A DNA stretch of 15,079 nt from a bacterium (GCA_002686445.1 NZCO01000038.1:1-15079), one strand, 5' to 3'; positions 7,521 through 14,233 are shown, counted from the first letter of the stretch. Program-made: numbers and translations. Notes: a model not told the origin generated them from the sequence alone.

Positions 7521-8792
7521 CTAATCGTTCGCACCATGTATGTGCCAGCTGCGATACCATAACCGTAGCGCTTGGCCCCAGGTAGTGAGGCGCAGCCAGT
7601 AGCGCAGGGTAATAAAGTGTTTGAGCAGCCAAGGCAGCAGGCCAAAGAGATATCGTCCGTTCGGCAAGAGCGCTAAAGCCACTTTACTGCCAAGCGTGAT
7701 AACCATGCCCGGCGGACTGTACGAAAATTCTTCGAGCGATTCACCGCGACGCTGGTGCCTGATATTTTTTGCTACTAATGCGCCCTGTGCGTAGGCAACC
7801 GGAACCGTCGCCGGCACCGGCGGCTCGCTATCGGTAATAACAGCGGCGTCTCCCGCCATAAATATATTCGGCATCGTTGGCACCTGCAGCGTAGGAGAAA
7901 CCGTGACACCCCAGTGATCGAGCGGCAACCCGGAATCAACCAACACTGGATTCGGGCGCAAACCCGCCGTCCAAATGGTGGTGCGAGAATAAATATAGTC
8001 TCCCCCTTGCATCCTCACTTCGGTCGCCGTCACTTCCGTTATGCGAGCGCCAAGTCGTATGTCTACGCCGATGTTCGTCAATCGCTGATGCGCCCGCTGG
8101 GCGGCTTCTTTAGTCACCGTAGCCAGGATGCGCGGACCAGCTTCTAGAATAATGACCGTAATTTCGTGAGGATCGATCTTGTGCCGCTTACATTGCCGTC
8201 GAATTTGACCGATTAGTTCAGCGGCTACTTCGACGCCAGAGGCACCGCCGCCAGCGACCACAAACGTTAAGGCTGATTTCCGCGCTTGTCCAGCTAAGCT
8301 GTCTGCCTGCCAGAACTGACGCACGATATGATGTCGCAAACGCAGAGCATCGGCCAACGTTTTTATACTAAACGTGTTAACTCCCACGCCGGGGAGGTCA
8401 AAAGTGGCTAGGCTCGAGCCTACCGCCACCACCAAGGTGTCGTAATCTATGGTCGTATCGTCAGCCAGGATGAGAAGCTGCCCGGCCGTGTCAATCCGCA
8501 CCACTTTCTGCACCACTATGTCGACTTCGAGGCCACTAAAAATAGATTGCAGCGGCAACTGCACGGTGGATTGTATCTGCTCGCTGGAAATGTCTGACTC
8601 GTGGCGGACATACGCAGTTGCCACCTCATACAGCAAGGTCAAGTCGAGGTGAGCGTCACGATCAGTAACTAACACGATATCTAATTCGCCGTGGCTCTGG
8701 CGAGACAGATCAAGAGCGGCGCGAACTCCCGCGAATCCAGCGCCAAGAATGACAACGCGATGCCTGTTGTTAGGTTTGTGGCTGCTCGACAT
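7521..8792 (-). CDS. ndh: Type II NADH dehydrogenase (NDH-2 family FAD oxidoreductase)
   Basis: 423 aa. FAD-binding Rossmann motif VVILGAGFAGVRAALDL (13-29), second dinucleotide fold for NAD(P)H at VVAGGGASGVEVAAELIG (178-195), and the C-terminal FAD motif IFMAGDAAV (310-318). The C-terminal 40 or so residues (378-416: YLFGLLPWLLKHF..., rich in W, L, R and K) form an amphipathic or hydrophobic segment expected to dock the enzyme on the cytoplasmic face of the membrane. It oxidises NADH and reduces quinone without pumping protons. A related pyridine-nucleotide disulfide oxidoreductase, such as a sulfide:quinone oxidoreductase, is less likely because the redox cysteines of that family are missing (the only cysteine is C201). 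It is divergent from the metal ABC operon; its stop lies 67 nt before pilB. Confidence 0.87.
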   Translation of the reverse strand: MSSSHKPNNRHRVVILGAGFAGVRAALDLSRQSHGELDIVLVTDRDAHLDLTLLYEVATAYVRHESDISSEQIQSTVQLPLQSIFSGLEVDIVVQKVVRIDTAGQLLILADDTTIDYDTLVVAVGSSLATFDLPGVGVNTFSIKTLADALRLRHHIVRQFWQADSLAGQARKSALTFVVAGGGASGVEVAAELIGQIRRQCKRHKIDPHEITVIILEAGPRILATVTKEAAQRAHQRLTNIGVDIRLGARITEVTATEVRMQGGDYIYSRTTIWTAGLRPNPVLVDSGLPLDHWGVTVSPTLQVPTMPNIFMAGDAAVITDSEPPVPATVPVAYAQGALVAKNIRHQRRGESLEEFSYSPPGMVITLGSKVALALLPNGRYLFGLLPWLLKHFITLRYWLRLTTWGQALRLWYRSWHIHGAND

Positions 8793-8805
8793 GCTGTTTT
8801 GACGT

Positions 8806-8814
8806 AGTATAGCA
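8806..8814 (-). promoter_or_regulatory. Extended -10 promoter of the NDH-2 gene
   Basis: Minus strand TGCTATACT: an extended -10 whose end lies 13 nt before the ATG at 8792, giving a leader of about 6 nt. It is inside the 39-nt divergent gap, so the opposing ABC operon must start from the same few bases; no clear plus-strand -10/-35 pair was found. Confidence 0.6.
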
Positions 8815-8817
8815 TAC
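8807..8817. promoter_or_regulatory. Small palindrome in the divergent promoter gap
   Basis: GTAT-AGC-ATAC is an inverted repeat overlapping the NDH-2 -10 box. It could be half of an operator controlling both directions, but 4-bp arms are short and may be chance. It does not match a Zur or MntR box that I recognise. Confidence 0.25.
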
Positions 8818-8831
8818 AGACACCACGTTAC

Positions 8832-9584
8832 ATGGAATCAAGTGCCGCCATTACCGTGACTGAGCTAACTGTGATGTTAGAAGGTCACACTATAATCGAT
8901 AATGTCTCGTTTACCGTTCCGGCTGGCGAGACGACTGCGATCATTGGCCCTAATGGGGCTGGTAAATCAGTCTTGCTTAAAAGCATGCTCGGCCTGATTC
9001 CTACTGCGCACGGCACCGTTTCGATTTTAGAGACAGAGAATACATCGCTAGCCCGAATAGCACCAAGACTTTCCTACATTCCACAATCACTGAAAATCGA
9101 TCCAGCTTTTCCGCTCACCATCGCCGGGCTATTTTCGCTGAAATCACCCCGTATGGTGGGAGCAACGCCAGCGGAAGCTGAACGCATGAGTGAGCTGTTG
9201 GACTTGGTCGGCATGAAGGGACGTGAGCACTTACGGCTCGCTACCTTGTCTGGTGGTCAGCTACAGCGCATTCTCCTGGCCTACAGCTTAGTCAGCGAAC
9301 CGGAATTGTTACTACTCGACGAACCGGCAGCCGGAGTAGACGCGCACGGACAGGAAAGTTTGTATACGCTACTGGAACGAATCCAATCGGAACGACAACT
9401 GACATTGCTCTTGGTGAGTCACGAGCTGGACATAGTCATGCGCTACGCCAACCACGTGCTCTGCCTGAACCAAAGTCTGCTGTGCGAAGGACTGCCCAGC
9501 GATGTCTTAACTGGCGAAATGTTGACTGAAATGTACGGACACCCGGTGCGCCACTTCGACCATCAACACAAAAATCATGGTTGA
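8832..9584 (+). CDS. znuC: Metal ABC transporter ATP-binding protein (ZnuC/MntB type)
   Basis: 250 aa ABC ATPase with Walker A GPNGAGKS (39-46), Q-loop at Q85 (YIPQS), signature LSGGQLQR (139-146), Walker B LLLLDEP (159-165) and switch His197 (LLVSHELD). The pairing with an ABC-3 permease, and QLQRILLAYSL after the signature, place it in the zinc/manganese/iron uptake group; the exact metal cannot be told. The C-terminal tail HPVRHFDHQHKNHG has five histidines and could sense or buffer metal. No Shine-Dalgarno precedes the ATG; the leader must be very short because only 39 nt separate it from the divergent gene. Its 3' end overlaps the permease start by 8 nt. Confidence 0.88.
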   Translation: MESSAAITVTELTVMLEGHTIIDNVSFTVPAGETTAIIGPNGAGKSVLLKSMLGLIPTAHGTVSILETENTSLARIAPRLSYIPQSLKIDPAFPLTIAGLFSLKSPRMVGATPAEAERMSELLDLVGMKGREHLRLATLSGGQLQRILLAYSLVSEPELLLLDEPAAGVDAHGQESLYTLLERIQSERQLTLLLVSHELDIVMRYANHVLCLNQSLLCEGLPSDVLTGEMLTEMYGHPVRHFDHQHKNHG

Positions 9585-10386
9585 GCTATTCCTACTTCCG
9601 TTCTTTCAGCGCGCTCTCCTAGTTGGACTGCTGCTGGGTATCTTGCTGGCGACGCTTGGCGTTATCGTCGTCTTGCGTCGGATGTCATTTTTTGCCGACG
9701 CCATCGGGCACTCGGCACTGACCGGAATTGCTTTGGGCATTCTGCTTGAAGTTAATCCATTCTTGGCGGCGCTGGCCTTCACCCTGTTGGTCGCTCTGGT
9801 CATTAGCATTGTGCGCGAGCGCACTGAATTACATCTGGATACGCTACTGGGCATCTTCTTTCCTACGGCAGTCGCCATTGGTGTCATTCTTATTCAGCGC
9901 ACGCCAGGATACCAGACCGACCTGATCAATATCCTATTTGGTGATATTTTGACGGTCAGTACCTTCGACGTGGTCGCCAGTATTATCTTGAGTGGTATTG
10001 TCTTAGTATCGTTGGCCATCGCTGGCAAGCGACTACTCACCATTACGCTAGATCCCGATCTGGCACACACGGAAGGGATACCGGTAGCCCTGTATGAACT
10101 TATCCTGCTACTTATCTTGGCCGCCGTGATTGCGCTCACCATCAAGCTGGTCGGCATACTATTAGTCACGGCCATGATGATTATTCCAGCGGCAACCGCT
10201 CAGAACACGGCGCGCTCAATGGTGGCCATGTTCTCAATTAGTATTGTGGTTAGCATTATTGCTACCACGATTGGCATGCTCAGCAGTGCCGCCTTAAATG
10301 TGCCATCTGGTCCCGCCATCGTCTTAGCGGCAGCTGTACTGTTTGCCTTGTCCTTGGTGAGCCGATCGTTTATGGTCGGCAGATGA
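9577..10386 (+). CDS. znuB: Metal ABC transporter permease, ABC-3 family (ZnuB type)
   Basis: 269 aa, almost entirely hydrophobic, with about seven or eight predicted membrane helices, as in ZnuB/MntC. Recognisable ABC-3 features are LGVIVVLRRMSFFADAIGHS (22-41) near the N-terminus, where the coupling region lies, and LVGILLVTAMMIIPAATAQN (190-209), strongly conserved in the family. It forms the membrane channel driven by the preceding ATPase. The start overlaps the ATPase stop by 8 nt and its TGA overlaps the next ATG (ATGA at 10383-10386), so the three genes are translationally coupled. No ZnuA-like binding protein is next to it, although this permease type normally depends on one. Confidence 0.9.
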   Translation: MVELFLLPFFQRALLVGLLLGILLATLGVIVVLRRMSFFADAIGHSALTGIALGILLEVNPFLAALAFTLLVALVISIVRERTELHLDTLLGIFFPTAVAIGVILIQRTPGYQTDLINILFGDILTVSTFDVVASIILSGIVLVSLAIAGKRLLTITLDPDLAHTEGIPVALYELILLLILAAVIALTIKLVGILLVTAMMIIPAATAQNTARSMVAMFSISIVVSIIATTIGMLSSAALNVPSGPAIVLAAAVLFALSLVSRSFMVGR

Positions 10387-10850
10387 CCAAAAAAACTCAA
10401 TCCGGATTCATCCTGCTGCGCCTAGCAGGATTACTGTTCATAATCGGCTTAATAGCCGCTGGAGTTACCACCTACCGCCTGTGGGGTGCCCCGTCTGTTG
10501 ATGAGCTGGTATCTACCGATCCCACCCCCATCGCCGAGACTCCTAACGAGATTGACGGCAGCTTTCTTCTCCCCGAGTTTCAGATAAGCGACGACTTGTC
10601 AGAAGATCGAGCTGAACTTGAGACCAAGTTGTTTATTCCGCTGCGCAACCACTACGCTACTCGTGACGAGCGCTTGGGGGACGTTAGTATCAGTCTGACT
10701 GAAGATGAAGAACATACGGCTAAGGTCACCATGACACTAGTCACTAGCGGCGGCGAGCGGACGCTCGAATTCTTCTTTGATCGCGAAGGAGAGGAACAAG
10801 ATGAAGACTGGCCAACCTGGACACTGAGTAACTTGGACAATACGAACTAA
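10383..10850 (+). CDS. Membrane-anchored acidic protein of unknown function in the metal ABC operon
   Basis: 155 aa. A short basic N-terminus (MTKKTQSG) precedes one helix (about 9-30), so an N-in anchor with the rest outside is likely. The external part is acidic: many Asp and Glu at 39-100 and again REGEEQDEDW near the C-terminus. Residues about 75-150 look like a small beta domain (GDVSISLTEDEE, AKVTMTLV, RTLEFFFDREG). It has no lipobox and is far too short for a ZnuA-type binding protein. It is coupled to the permease by the ATGA overlap, so it most likely acts with the transporter, perhaps as an accessory metal-capturing or regulatory subunit. I do not recognise a family. Confidence 0.8.
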   Translation: MTKKTQSGFILLRLAGLLFIIGLIAAGVTTYRLWGAPSVDELVSTDPTPIAETPNEIDGSFLLPEFQISDDLSEDRAELETKLFIPLRNHYATRDERLGDVSISLTEDEEHTAKVTMTLVTSGGERTLEFFFDREGEEQDEDWPTWTLSNLDNTN

Positions 10851-10860
10851 CCAGCCTTAC

Positions 10861-10889
10861 TTGCGCATTACGATGCGCATTGTTATAAA
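10861..10889 (+). promoter_or_regulatory. Promoter for the 77-aa membrane protein gene
   Basis: TTGCGC (10861-10866), a spacer of exactly 17 nt, then TATAAA (10884-10889), itself preceded by TG at the extended -10 position (TGTTATAAA). The start would fall about 10896, leaving a leader of some 36 nt that includes the AGGAGG at 10921. This is the best-formed sigma-70-like promoter in the window. Confidence 0.7.
10862..10879. promoter_or_regulatory. Perfect 7-bp inverted repeat between -35 and -10 boxes
   Basis: TGCGCAT, loop TACG, ATGCGCA. It fills the spacer of the promoter at 10861-10889 and starts only 11 nt after the preceding stop codon. It suits a repressor operator; a 3' stem-loop for the ABC operon is the alternative, but there is no T-run after it. 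Confidence 0.45.
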
Positions 10890-10932
10890 GATGGGTCGTT
10901 GAACCTTGGTAAATAAAAAAAGGAGGCACACT

Positions 10933-11166
10933 GTGGCGAACTCAATGATACTCGGAGCAGTTGCGATGTTTTCGGTAGCCATCGCGATAGGGATCCCCAT
11001 ATTACTGTTGGTTTACCAATCACCTAACGAATCAGAGGATGAAGAAACAACTGTCGCAGTGCCCACTCCAGTGAACTGGGGGGCATTTTTTTACTGTAGT
11101 TACTTTTTCGCTGTGGCCGCATTGTTGCTTGCCGCAACAGCTATCGCCCATCTGATTGGCTGGTGA
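10933..11166 (+). CDS. 77-aa two-helix membrane protein of unknown function
   Basis: I place the start at GTG 10933 because a full AGGAGG (10921-10926) lies 6 nt before it. An in-frame TTG at 10906 would add nine residues, but it lies upstream of this SD, whose bases would then be read as codons. Protein: helix 1 about 5-27, an acidic loop with PNESEDEE (31-38), helix 2 about 49-74. Both ends would face the same side. It has its own promoter (10861-10889) and a strong terminator (11182-11207), so it is a single-gene unit. A terminator-like hairpin with seven T residues lies inside the gene at 11060-11092. No family is recognised. Confidence 0.75.
   Translation: MANSMILGAVAMFSVAIAIGIPILLLVYQSPNESEDEETTVAVPTPVNWGAFFYCSYFFAVAALLLAATAIAHLIGW
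11060..11092 (+). terminator. Terminator-like hairpin inside the 77-aa protein gene
   Basis: TGCCC (11060-11064), internal loop ACT, CCAG (11068-11071), tetraloop TGAA, CTGG (11076-11079), single G, GGGCA (11081-11085), then TTTTTTT (11086-11092). The structure has all parts of an intrinsic terminator although it is in the middle of a coding sequence (codons for TPVNWGAFFY). It may be an attenuator or fortuitous. Confidence 0.45.
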
Positions 11167-11181
11167 CATTTGCCCGAAACG

Positions 11182-11207
11182 CCGATCGAAACCCGATCGG
11201 TTTTTTT
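11182..11207 (+). terminator. Intrinsic terminator after the 77-aa protein gene
   Basis: CCGATCG (11182-11188), loop AAACC, CGATCGG (11194-11200), then seven T residues (11201-11207). It ends 2 nt before the pepA stop codon on the other strand, so it separates the two convergent units. Confidence 0.9.
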
Positions 11208-11208
11208 A

Positions 11209-12696
11209 TTACTCTGCGCTCGTGTGCAGGTAATTGAGTAGCGTGCGCACACCAAAGCCGGTGCCGCCGCGCCCGATATATGAAACCTGTGGCCGATCGT
11301 TATAGGCGGGGGCAGCAAAATCAAAATGTGCCCCGGGCGTGTCGCCAACAAACTCTTTCAAGAAGAGTGCGGCAGTAATTGCGCCGCCGTAGCGAGATGT
11401 CCCAATGTTCCGCAAGTCGGCCACAGTGCTTTCCAGCTGCGCCGCATATTCTTCGGGCATCGGCATGGTTTCAACACGTTCGCCAGCCGTAGCTGCTGCT
11501 GTTTGTATGCCGTCGATTAAGTCCTCGTTAGTACCCCATAGCCCGGCTATATTTTCACCGAGTGCTACTACACAGGCACCGGTTAATGTTGCCAGATCAA
11601 TAACTACATCTGGTTCCAGCTCGCAGGCGTAGGTTAGAGCATCCGCTAGCGTAATCCGACCTTCGGCGTCGGTGTTTAATACTTCAATCGTCTTGCCGTT
11701 CTTGGCGGTAATAACATCTCCCGGGCGATAAGCGGCTCCAGAAACCATATTTTCACAAGTGGCGATAATGCCATGCACAGTCGCGTTCGGTTGGGTCGTT
11801 GCTAACACCTCAAACGTTCCTAATACCGCAGCTGCACCTCCCATATCACTCTTCATTCCTTCCATGTACTCGGCTGGCTTTAAGGACAGCCCACCGGAGT
11901 CAAAGGTGATGCCCTTGCCAACCAGCGCCACTTCGCGCTCGCTATGTTTTGACCGGTAGGTTAAATGAATTACGTAGGGTTCGGTGTCTGAGCCTTGAGC
12001 CACCGACAAAAAGGCAGTGAAGCCTTGCTTGGCAGCCTGCGTGCGGTTGAGCACTTTCACACTAATGTCTGGAGATTCTTGAGCGATCCGTTTTGCTTCC
12101 GCCACCAGGTGCTCGGGTGCCACATGATTGGCCGGCTGATTTATCAAATCTCGCGTCAGAGTAATGCCGCGCAGTATCGCTGGTGCCATTGCACTTGCCG
12201 CCTTCACCGCTGCTTGATCTTCCTTGGTGGTAAGCAGCACTACTGACTTTAACTTTGACTGCTTAGCTCGCTTGGCGAGTCGGTCTGAGTGGGTGGTAAA
12301 TGCATAGGCAGCTAGTCCGGCTGCCTCCACCGCCGCGCTAGCTATCTCAGGTGACTGCGCCAAAGCCACACCAATTCGAACCGCTTGAATCCGACGCGCT
12401 TCACCAACGGCAACACCAATTCCCCGTCGCAAAGCCTCCGCTTCGCGCTCCGGTGTCTCCTTGGTGCCTAAGCCAACGACTACGACAGTGCGTGCCTTGA
12501 CGCCAGTGGGCGCAGCTACAGCAGCGGCACTAGCCCAGGCACCGCTGAACCCCTGCTGTTTAACCAGGGTGTCAACACTGCGCGCCAGCTTGGCAGGCAG
12601 CAACTCCTTAGTGGAGCGGCCAGTTACGGGCAACACTAAAATATCGATGGCAGCCCGCGCTGGTCGATCGACGCTGATAATGGTGGATAACGACAT
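11209..12696 (-). CDS. pepA: Cytosolic leucyl aminopeptidase, M17 family
   Basis: 495 aa, normal length. The N-terminal domain is about 1-170. The catalytic domain has the two-metal site: K261 and D266 in VGKGITFDSGG, D284 in MKSDMGG, D343 and E345 in the family signature NTDAEGRI (341-348). Catalytic K273 (SLKP) and R347 are present. The signature ends in Ile where Leu is usual, and the C-terminal AHFDFAAPAY (456-465) replaces the more common DIAG-type sequence; neither change touches a metal ligand. It removes N-terminal residues from peptides in the cytoplasm, useful to an organism that lives on imported peptides. It is convergent with the plus-strand unit and has a likely promoter at 12754-12782. 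Confidence 0.96.
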   Translation of the reverse strand: MSLSTIISVDRPARAAIDILVLPVTGRSTKELLPAKLARSVDTLVKQQGFSGAWASAAAVAAPTGVKARTVVVVGLGTKETPEREAEALRRGIGVAVGEARRIQAVRIGVALAQSPEIASAAVEAAGLAAYAFTTHSDRLAKRAKQSKLKSVVLLTTKEDQAAVKAASAMAPAILRGITLTRDLINQPANHVAPEHLVAEAKRIAQESPDISVKVLNRTQAAKQGFTAFLSVAQGSDTEPYVIHLTYRSKHSEREVALVGKGITFDSGGLSLKPAEYMEGMKSDMGGAAAVLGTFEVLATTQPNATVHGIIATCENMVSGAAYRPGDVITAKNGKTIEVLNTDAEGRITLADALTYACELEPDVVIDLATLTGACVVALGENIAGLWGTNEDLIDGIQTAAATAGERVETMPMPEEYAAQLESTVADLRNIGTSRYGGAITAALFLKEFVGDTPGAHFDFAAPAYNDRPQVSYIGRGGTGFGVRTLLNYLHTSAE

Positions 12697-12723
12697 GATT
12701 AATAGGTATGTGTAAGTAAATTC

Positions 12724-12746
12724 CGTAGTCTCGTAATCGAGCTACG
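12724..12746 (-). promoter_or_regulatory. Hairpin in the pepA leader
   Basis: On the plus strand CGTAG-T-CTCG (12724-12733), loop TAAT, CGAG-CTACG (12738-12746): nine pairs with one bulge. It begins about where the pepA transcript would start from the promoter at 12754-12782. There is no T-run, so it may stabilise the 5' end; it could also end the upstream thioredoxin-like transcript. Confidence 0.4.
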
Positions 12747-12753
12747 ACTGTTG

Positions 12754-12782
12754 ACCATACTGCGAACAACTCAGGCCGTCAA
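12754..12782 (-). promoter_or_regulatory. Putative sigma-70-type promoter of pepA
   Basis: Minus strand TTGACG (12782-12777), 17-nt spacer, TATGGT (12759-12754). The -35 matches five of six and the -10 four of six positions of the consensus. The start would be near 12747, giving a leader of about 50 nt. Confidence 0.5.
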
Positions 12783-12802
12783 TGAATCGCAGCGAGCTAA
12801 AG

Positions 12803-13303
12803 CTAGTTATTTACTAGTCGCCGAACCGATGACTCAAACTGCGCCAATTTGTCCATGTTGCCGATCTTCTTTTTGATCCGGCCATGATCGGTCACCAAGA
12901 ATAGCTGCGGCCGCACGCGCGCTTTCCAAGCGCGCCAGTTTGCTAATCCAGGATCGCTCAAGACCGGGTAGGTCATGCCGAAGCGCAACACGGCACTTTG
13001 CACGTTCTCTTTCCTGCTTTCCGATTCGTAGGTTGGTGTGTGCACGCCAATAACAAAGACGCCCCGACTTTGTAGCTCCTGCCACCACTCACGCAAGGTA
13101 GGAATAAGGTCGCCACACTCAAGACATTCGTAACTCCAAAAATTAACGACTGTGGTCTGTTTAATTTCATGCCCCAGGCGCACGGGTTTTCCCGCGGCGA
13201 CTGCTTCGCGAGCAGCGGGGGGAAGCTCATCACGATTAAACCAGGTATCACCAACCAGCTCCGGAGCGGTAGACCCTCCAGACAGTAATCCAAGCAGTCC
13301 CAT
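12803..13303 (-). CDS. Thioredoxin-fold protein with CLEC redox motif (TlpA/DipZ-like)
   Basis: 166 aa. A thioredoxin-like fold is indicated by VVNFWSYECLECGDLIPTL (52-70), with the redox pair C60-L-E-C63, the beta strand FVIGVHTPTY (83-92), and VRPQLFLV (130-137), whose Pro132 fits the conserved cis-proline. FWSYECLEC resembles the FWTYSCINC signature of the DipZ/TlpA-like soluble domain. There is no clear signal peptide: MGLLGLLSG is short and uncharged, so the protein may be cytoplasmic or weakly membrane-associated. The likely role is thiol reduction or peroxide handling; the substrate is unknown. It starts 6 nt after the stop of the DUF5668-like gene, implying one transcript with that membrane protein. 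Confidence 0.85.
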   Translation of the reverse strand: MGLLGLLSGGSTAPELVGDTWFNRDELPPAAREAVAAGKPVRLGHEIKQTTVVNFWSYECLECGDLIPTLREWWQELQSRGVFVIGVHTPTYESESRKENVQSAVLRFGMTYPVLSDPGLANWRAWKARVRPQLFLVTDHGRIKKKIGNMDKLAQFESSVRRLVNN

Positions 13304-13309
13304 AGCTGC

Positions 13310-13510
13310 TTACTTCTTACCTTTCTTCTCGCCCAGGTGTCGGCCCCATTTGCCGTGGGTGTGGCCAAACATGTGATGGCTCAGCATGCCCAATCCCAGC
13401 ACGATAAGTAGTAGTGGCCAGAGTACCTCGATCACATCACCAGTAATCAACCCCAAAGCCTTAGCAAAAAATACCAAGCCGGTCACGATCAGCACTAATC
13501 CGATTAACAT
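13310..13510 (-). CDS. 66-aa LiaI/DUF5668-like two-helix membrane protein with His-rich tail
   Basis: I place the start at ATG 13510: a purine-rich GGAGGGAGG (13527-13519) lies 8 nt upstream. A GTG at 13519 is also in frame but sits inside the ribosome-binding sequence. Helix 1 is about 2-20 and helix 2 about 28-44; EVLWPLLLIVLGLGML resembles the second helix of DUF5668/LiaI-LiaF-like transmembrane domains. The tail has five histidines (45, 46, 50, 52, 58) followed by a basic end (GEKKGKK), probably cytoplasmic. It is the first gene of a pair with the thioredoxin-like protein. Function is unknown; related domains act in envelope-stress sensing. Confidence 0.75.
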   Translation of the reverse strand: MLIGLVLIVTGLVFFAKALGLITGDVIEVLWPLLLIVLGLGMLSHHMFGHTHGKWGRHLGEKKGKK

Positions 13511-13548
13511 AACTGCCACCTCCCTCCGCTGATCTGCATCATCTTTGT

Positions 13549-13554
13549 AGTATA
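13549..13554 (-). promoter_or_regulatory. Putative -10 box for the DUF5668-like/thioredoxin-like pair
   Basis: TATACT on the minus strand (TTATACTAC context), about 39 nt upstream of the ATG at 13510. No convincing -35 is present. Confidence 0.45.
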
Positions 13555-13577
13555 ACCTAAAAAGTTAGAGGCCTGGG

Positions 13578-14195
13578 TTACAACTTGGCGGCAGCGCCAA
13601 GTTTTTGCGGGTAGGGTTTGCGTGCCCAGATAAAGTAGTGGCGGCCCTCGTCTTCAACCAATATATCACTCTCGGCAGCCACTAGATCATGAATTCTGGC
13701 TCGACTCAGTGGTGTCGCCGGTCGCCATAACCACTTGAGCGGGCCCATCACGTAGCGCTGATCTTCGTCGGCGATACCAATCATGCCACCGGGCCGAACT
13801 ACTCGCAGCAGCTCGCGTACTACAGCGGCGACGTCCTCCACGTGATGCATTGCATGCACGGCAATGACAATATCAAAATGCTCCCGATTAAAAGGTAGCT
13901 GCTGGGCATCAGCTTGCTCCACCTTGAACCGCCGACCGTACTGCTCCTGCAACGGGGCCAACGATTCAATAACTTTTGGGTCCATATCTAGTGCAGTGAG
14001 CTCCACTTGTGGGAACGTCTCTAGAATTCGCTGTGAGGTCCACCCGCTGCCAGCCCCTATTTCGAGCACCTCACCCCGAAAAGCCTCGGGACACGCCCGT
14101 AAAAACTTTGGCACGTAGTGCCGAATATGTAGTCGGTGTGGCCACCAATCGAGCCACCACCGCTCAAACCGGGAAACCTGACCCTCATCTGTCAT
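13578..14195 (-). CDS. Class I SAM-dependent methyltransferase
   Basis: 205 aa. The SAM-binding motif is VLEIGAGSGW (43-52), followed by an acidic residue at the end of strand 2 (TALDMDP, D70), QADAQQLPF (94-102), FDIVIAVHAMHHVED (107-121) and LLRVVRPGGMIGI (129-141). This is the layout of the UbiE/Methyltransf_11 group of small-molecule or lipid methyltransferases; the substrate cannot be told. The N-terminus has aromatic, basic residues (FERWWLDWWPHRLHIRHY, 10-27) that may bind a membrane or substrate. The ATG at 14195 lies 6 nt after an extended -10 box, so the transcript would be leaderless. The stop codon region forms a perfect inverted repeat (13582-13603). Confidence 0.88.
   Translation of the reverse strand: MTDEGQVSRFERWWLDWWPHRLHIRHYVPKFLRACPEAFRGEVLEIGAGSGWTSQRILETFPQVELTALDMDPKVIESLAPLQEQYGRRFKVEQADAQQLPFNREHFDIVIAVHAMHHVEDVAAVVRELLRVVRPGGMIGIADEDQRYVMGPLKWLWRPATPLSRARIHDLVAAESDILVEDEGRHYFIWARKPYPQKLGAAAKL
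13582..13603. repeat. Perfect 9-bp inverted repeat over the methyltransferase stop region
   Basis: AACTTGGCG, loop GCAG, CGCCAAGTT. It encodes the last residues (KLGAAAKL) of the methyltransferase. On the plus strand it is followed by a T-run (13602-13606) like a terminator, but no plus-strand gene is near. On the minus strand it lacks a T-run, so it may only protect the mRNA end or arrest antisense transcripts. Confidence 0.65.
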
Positions 14196-14201
14196 GCGCT
14201 A

Positions 14202-14210
14202 AAGATACCA
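14202..14210 (-). promoter_or_regulatory. Extended -10 promoter of the methyltransferase, leaderless
   Basis: Minus strand TGGTATCTT. TATCTT ends 6 nt before the ATG at 14195, which puts the expected transcription start at the A of the start codon. Confidence 0.5.
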
Positions 14211-14233
14211 CAGCGGTCGCCGCCACCAGCTCC

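Noticed and set aside
8793..8831. Zur or MntR operator before the metal ABC operon
   Set aside because: Only an 11-bp palindrome is present, and it does not match the known boxes.
10906..10932. Earlier TTG start for the 77-aa protein
   Set aside because: It would place AGGAGG inside the coding region; the GTG at 10933 has that SD at the ideal distance.
12973..13368. Minus-strand open frame of 131 codons overlapping the thioredoxin-like gene
   Set aside because: It is another frame over two supported genes and shows no domain or start signal.
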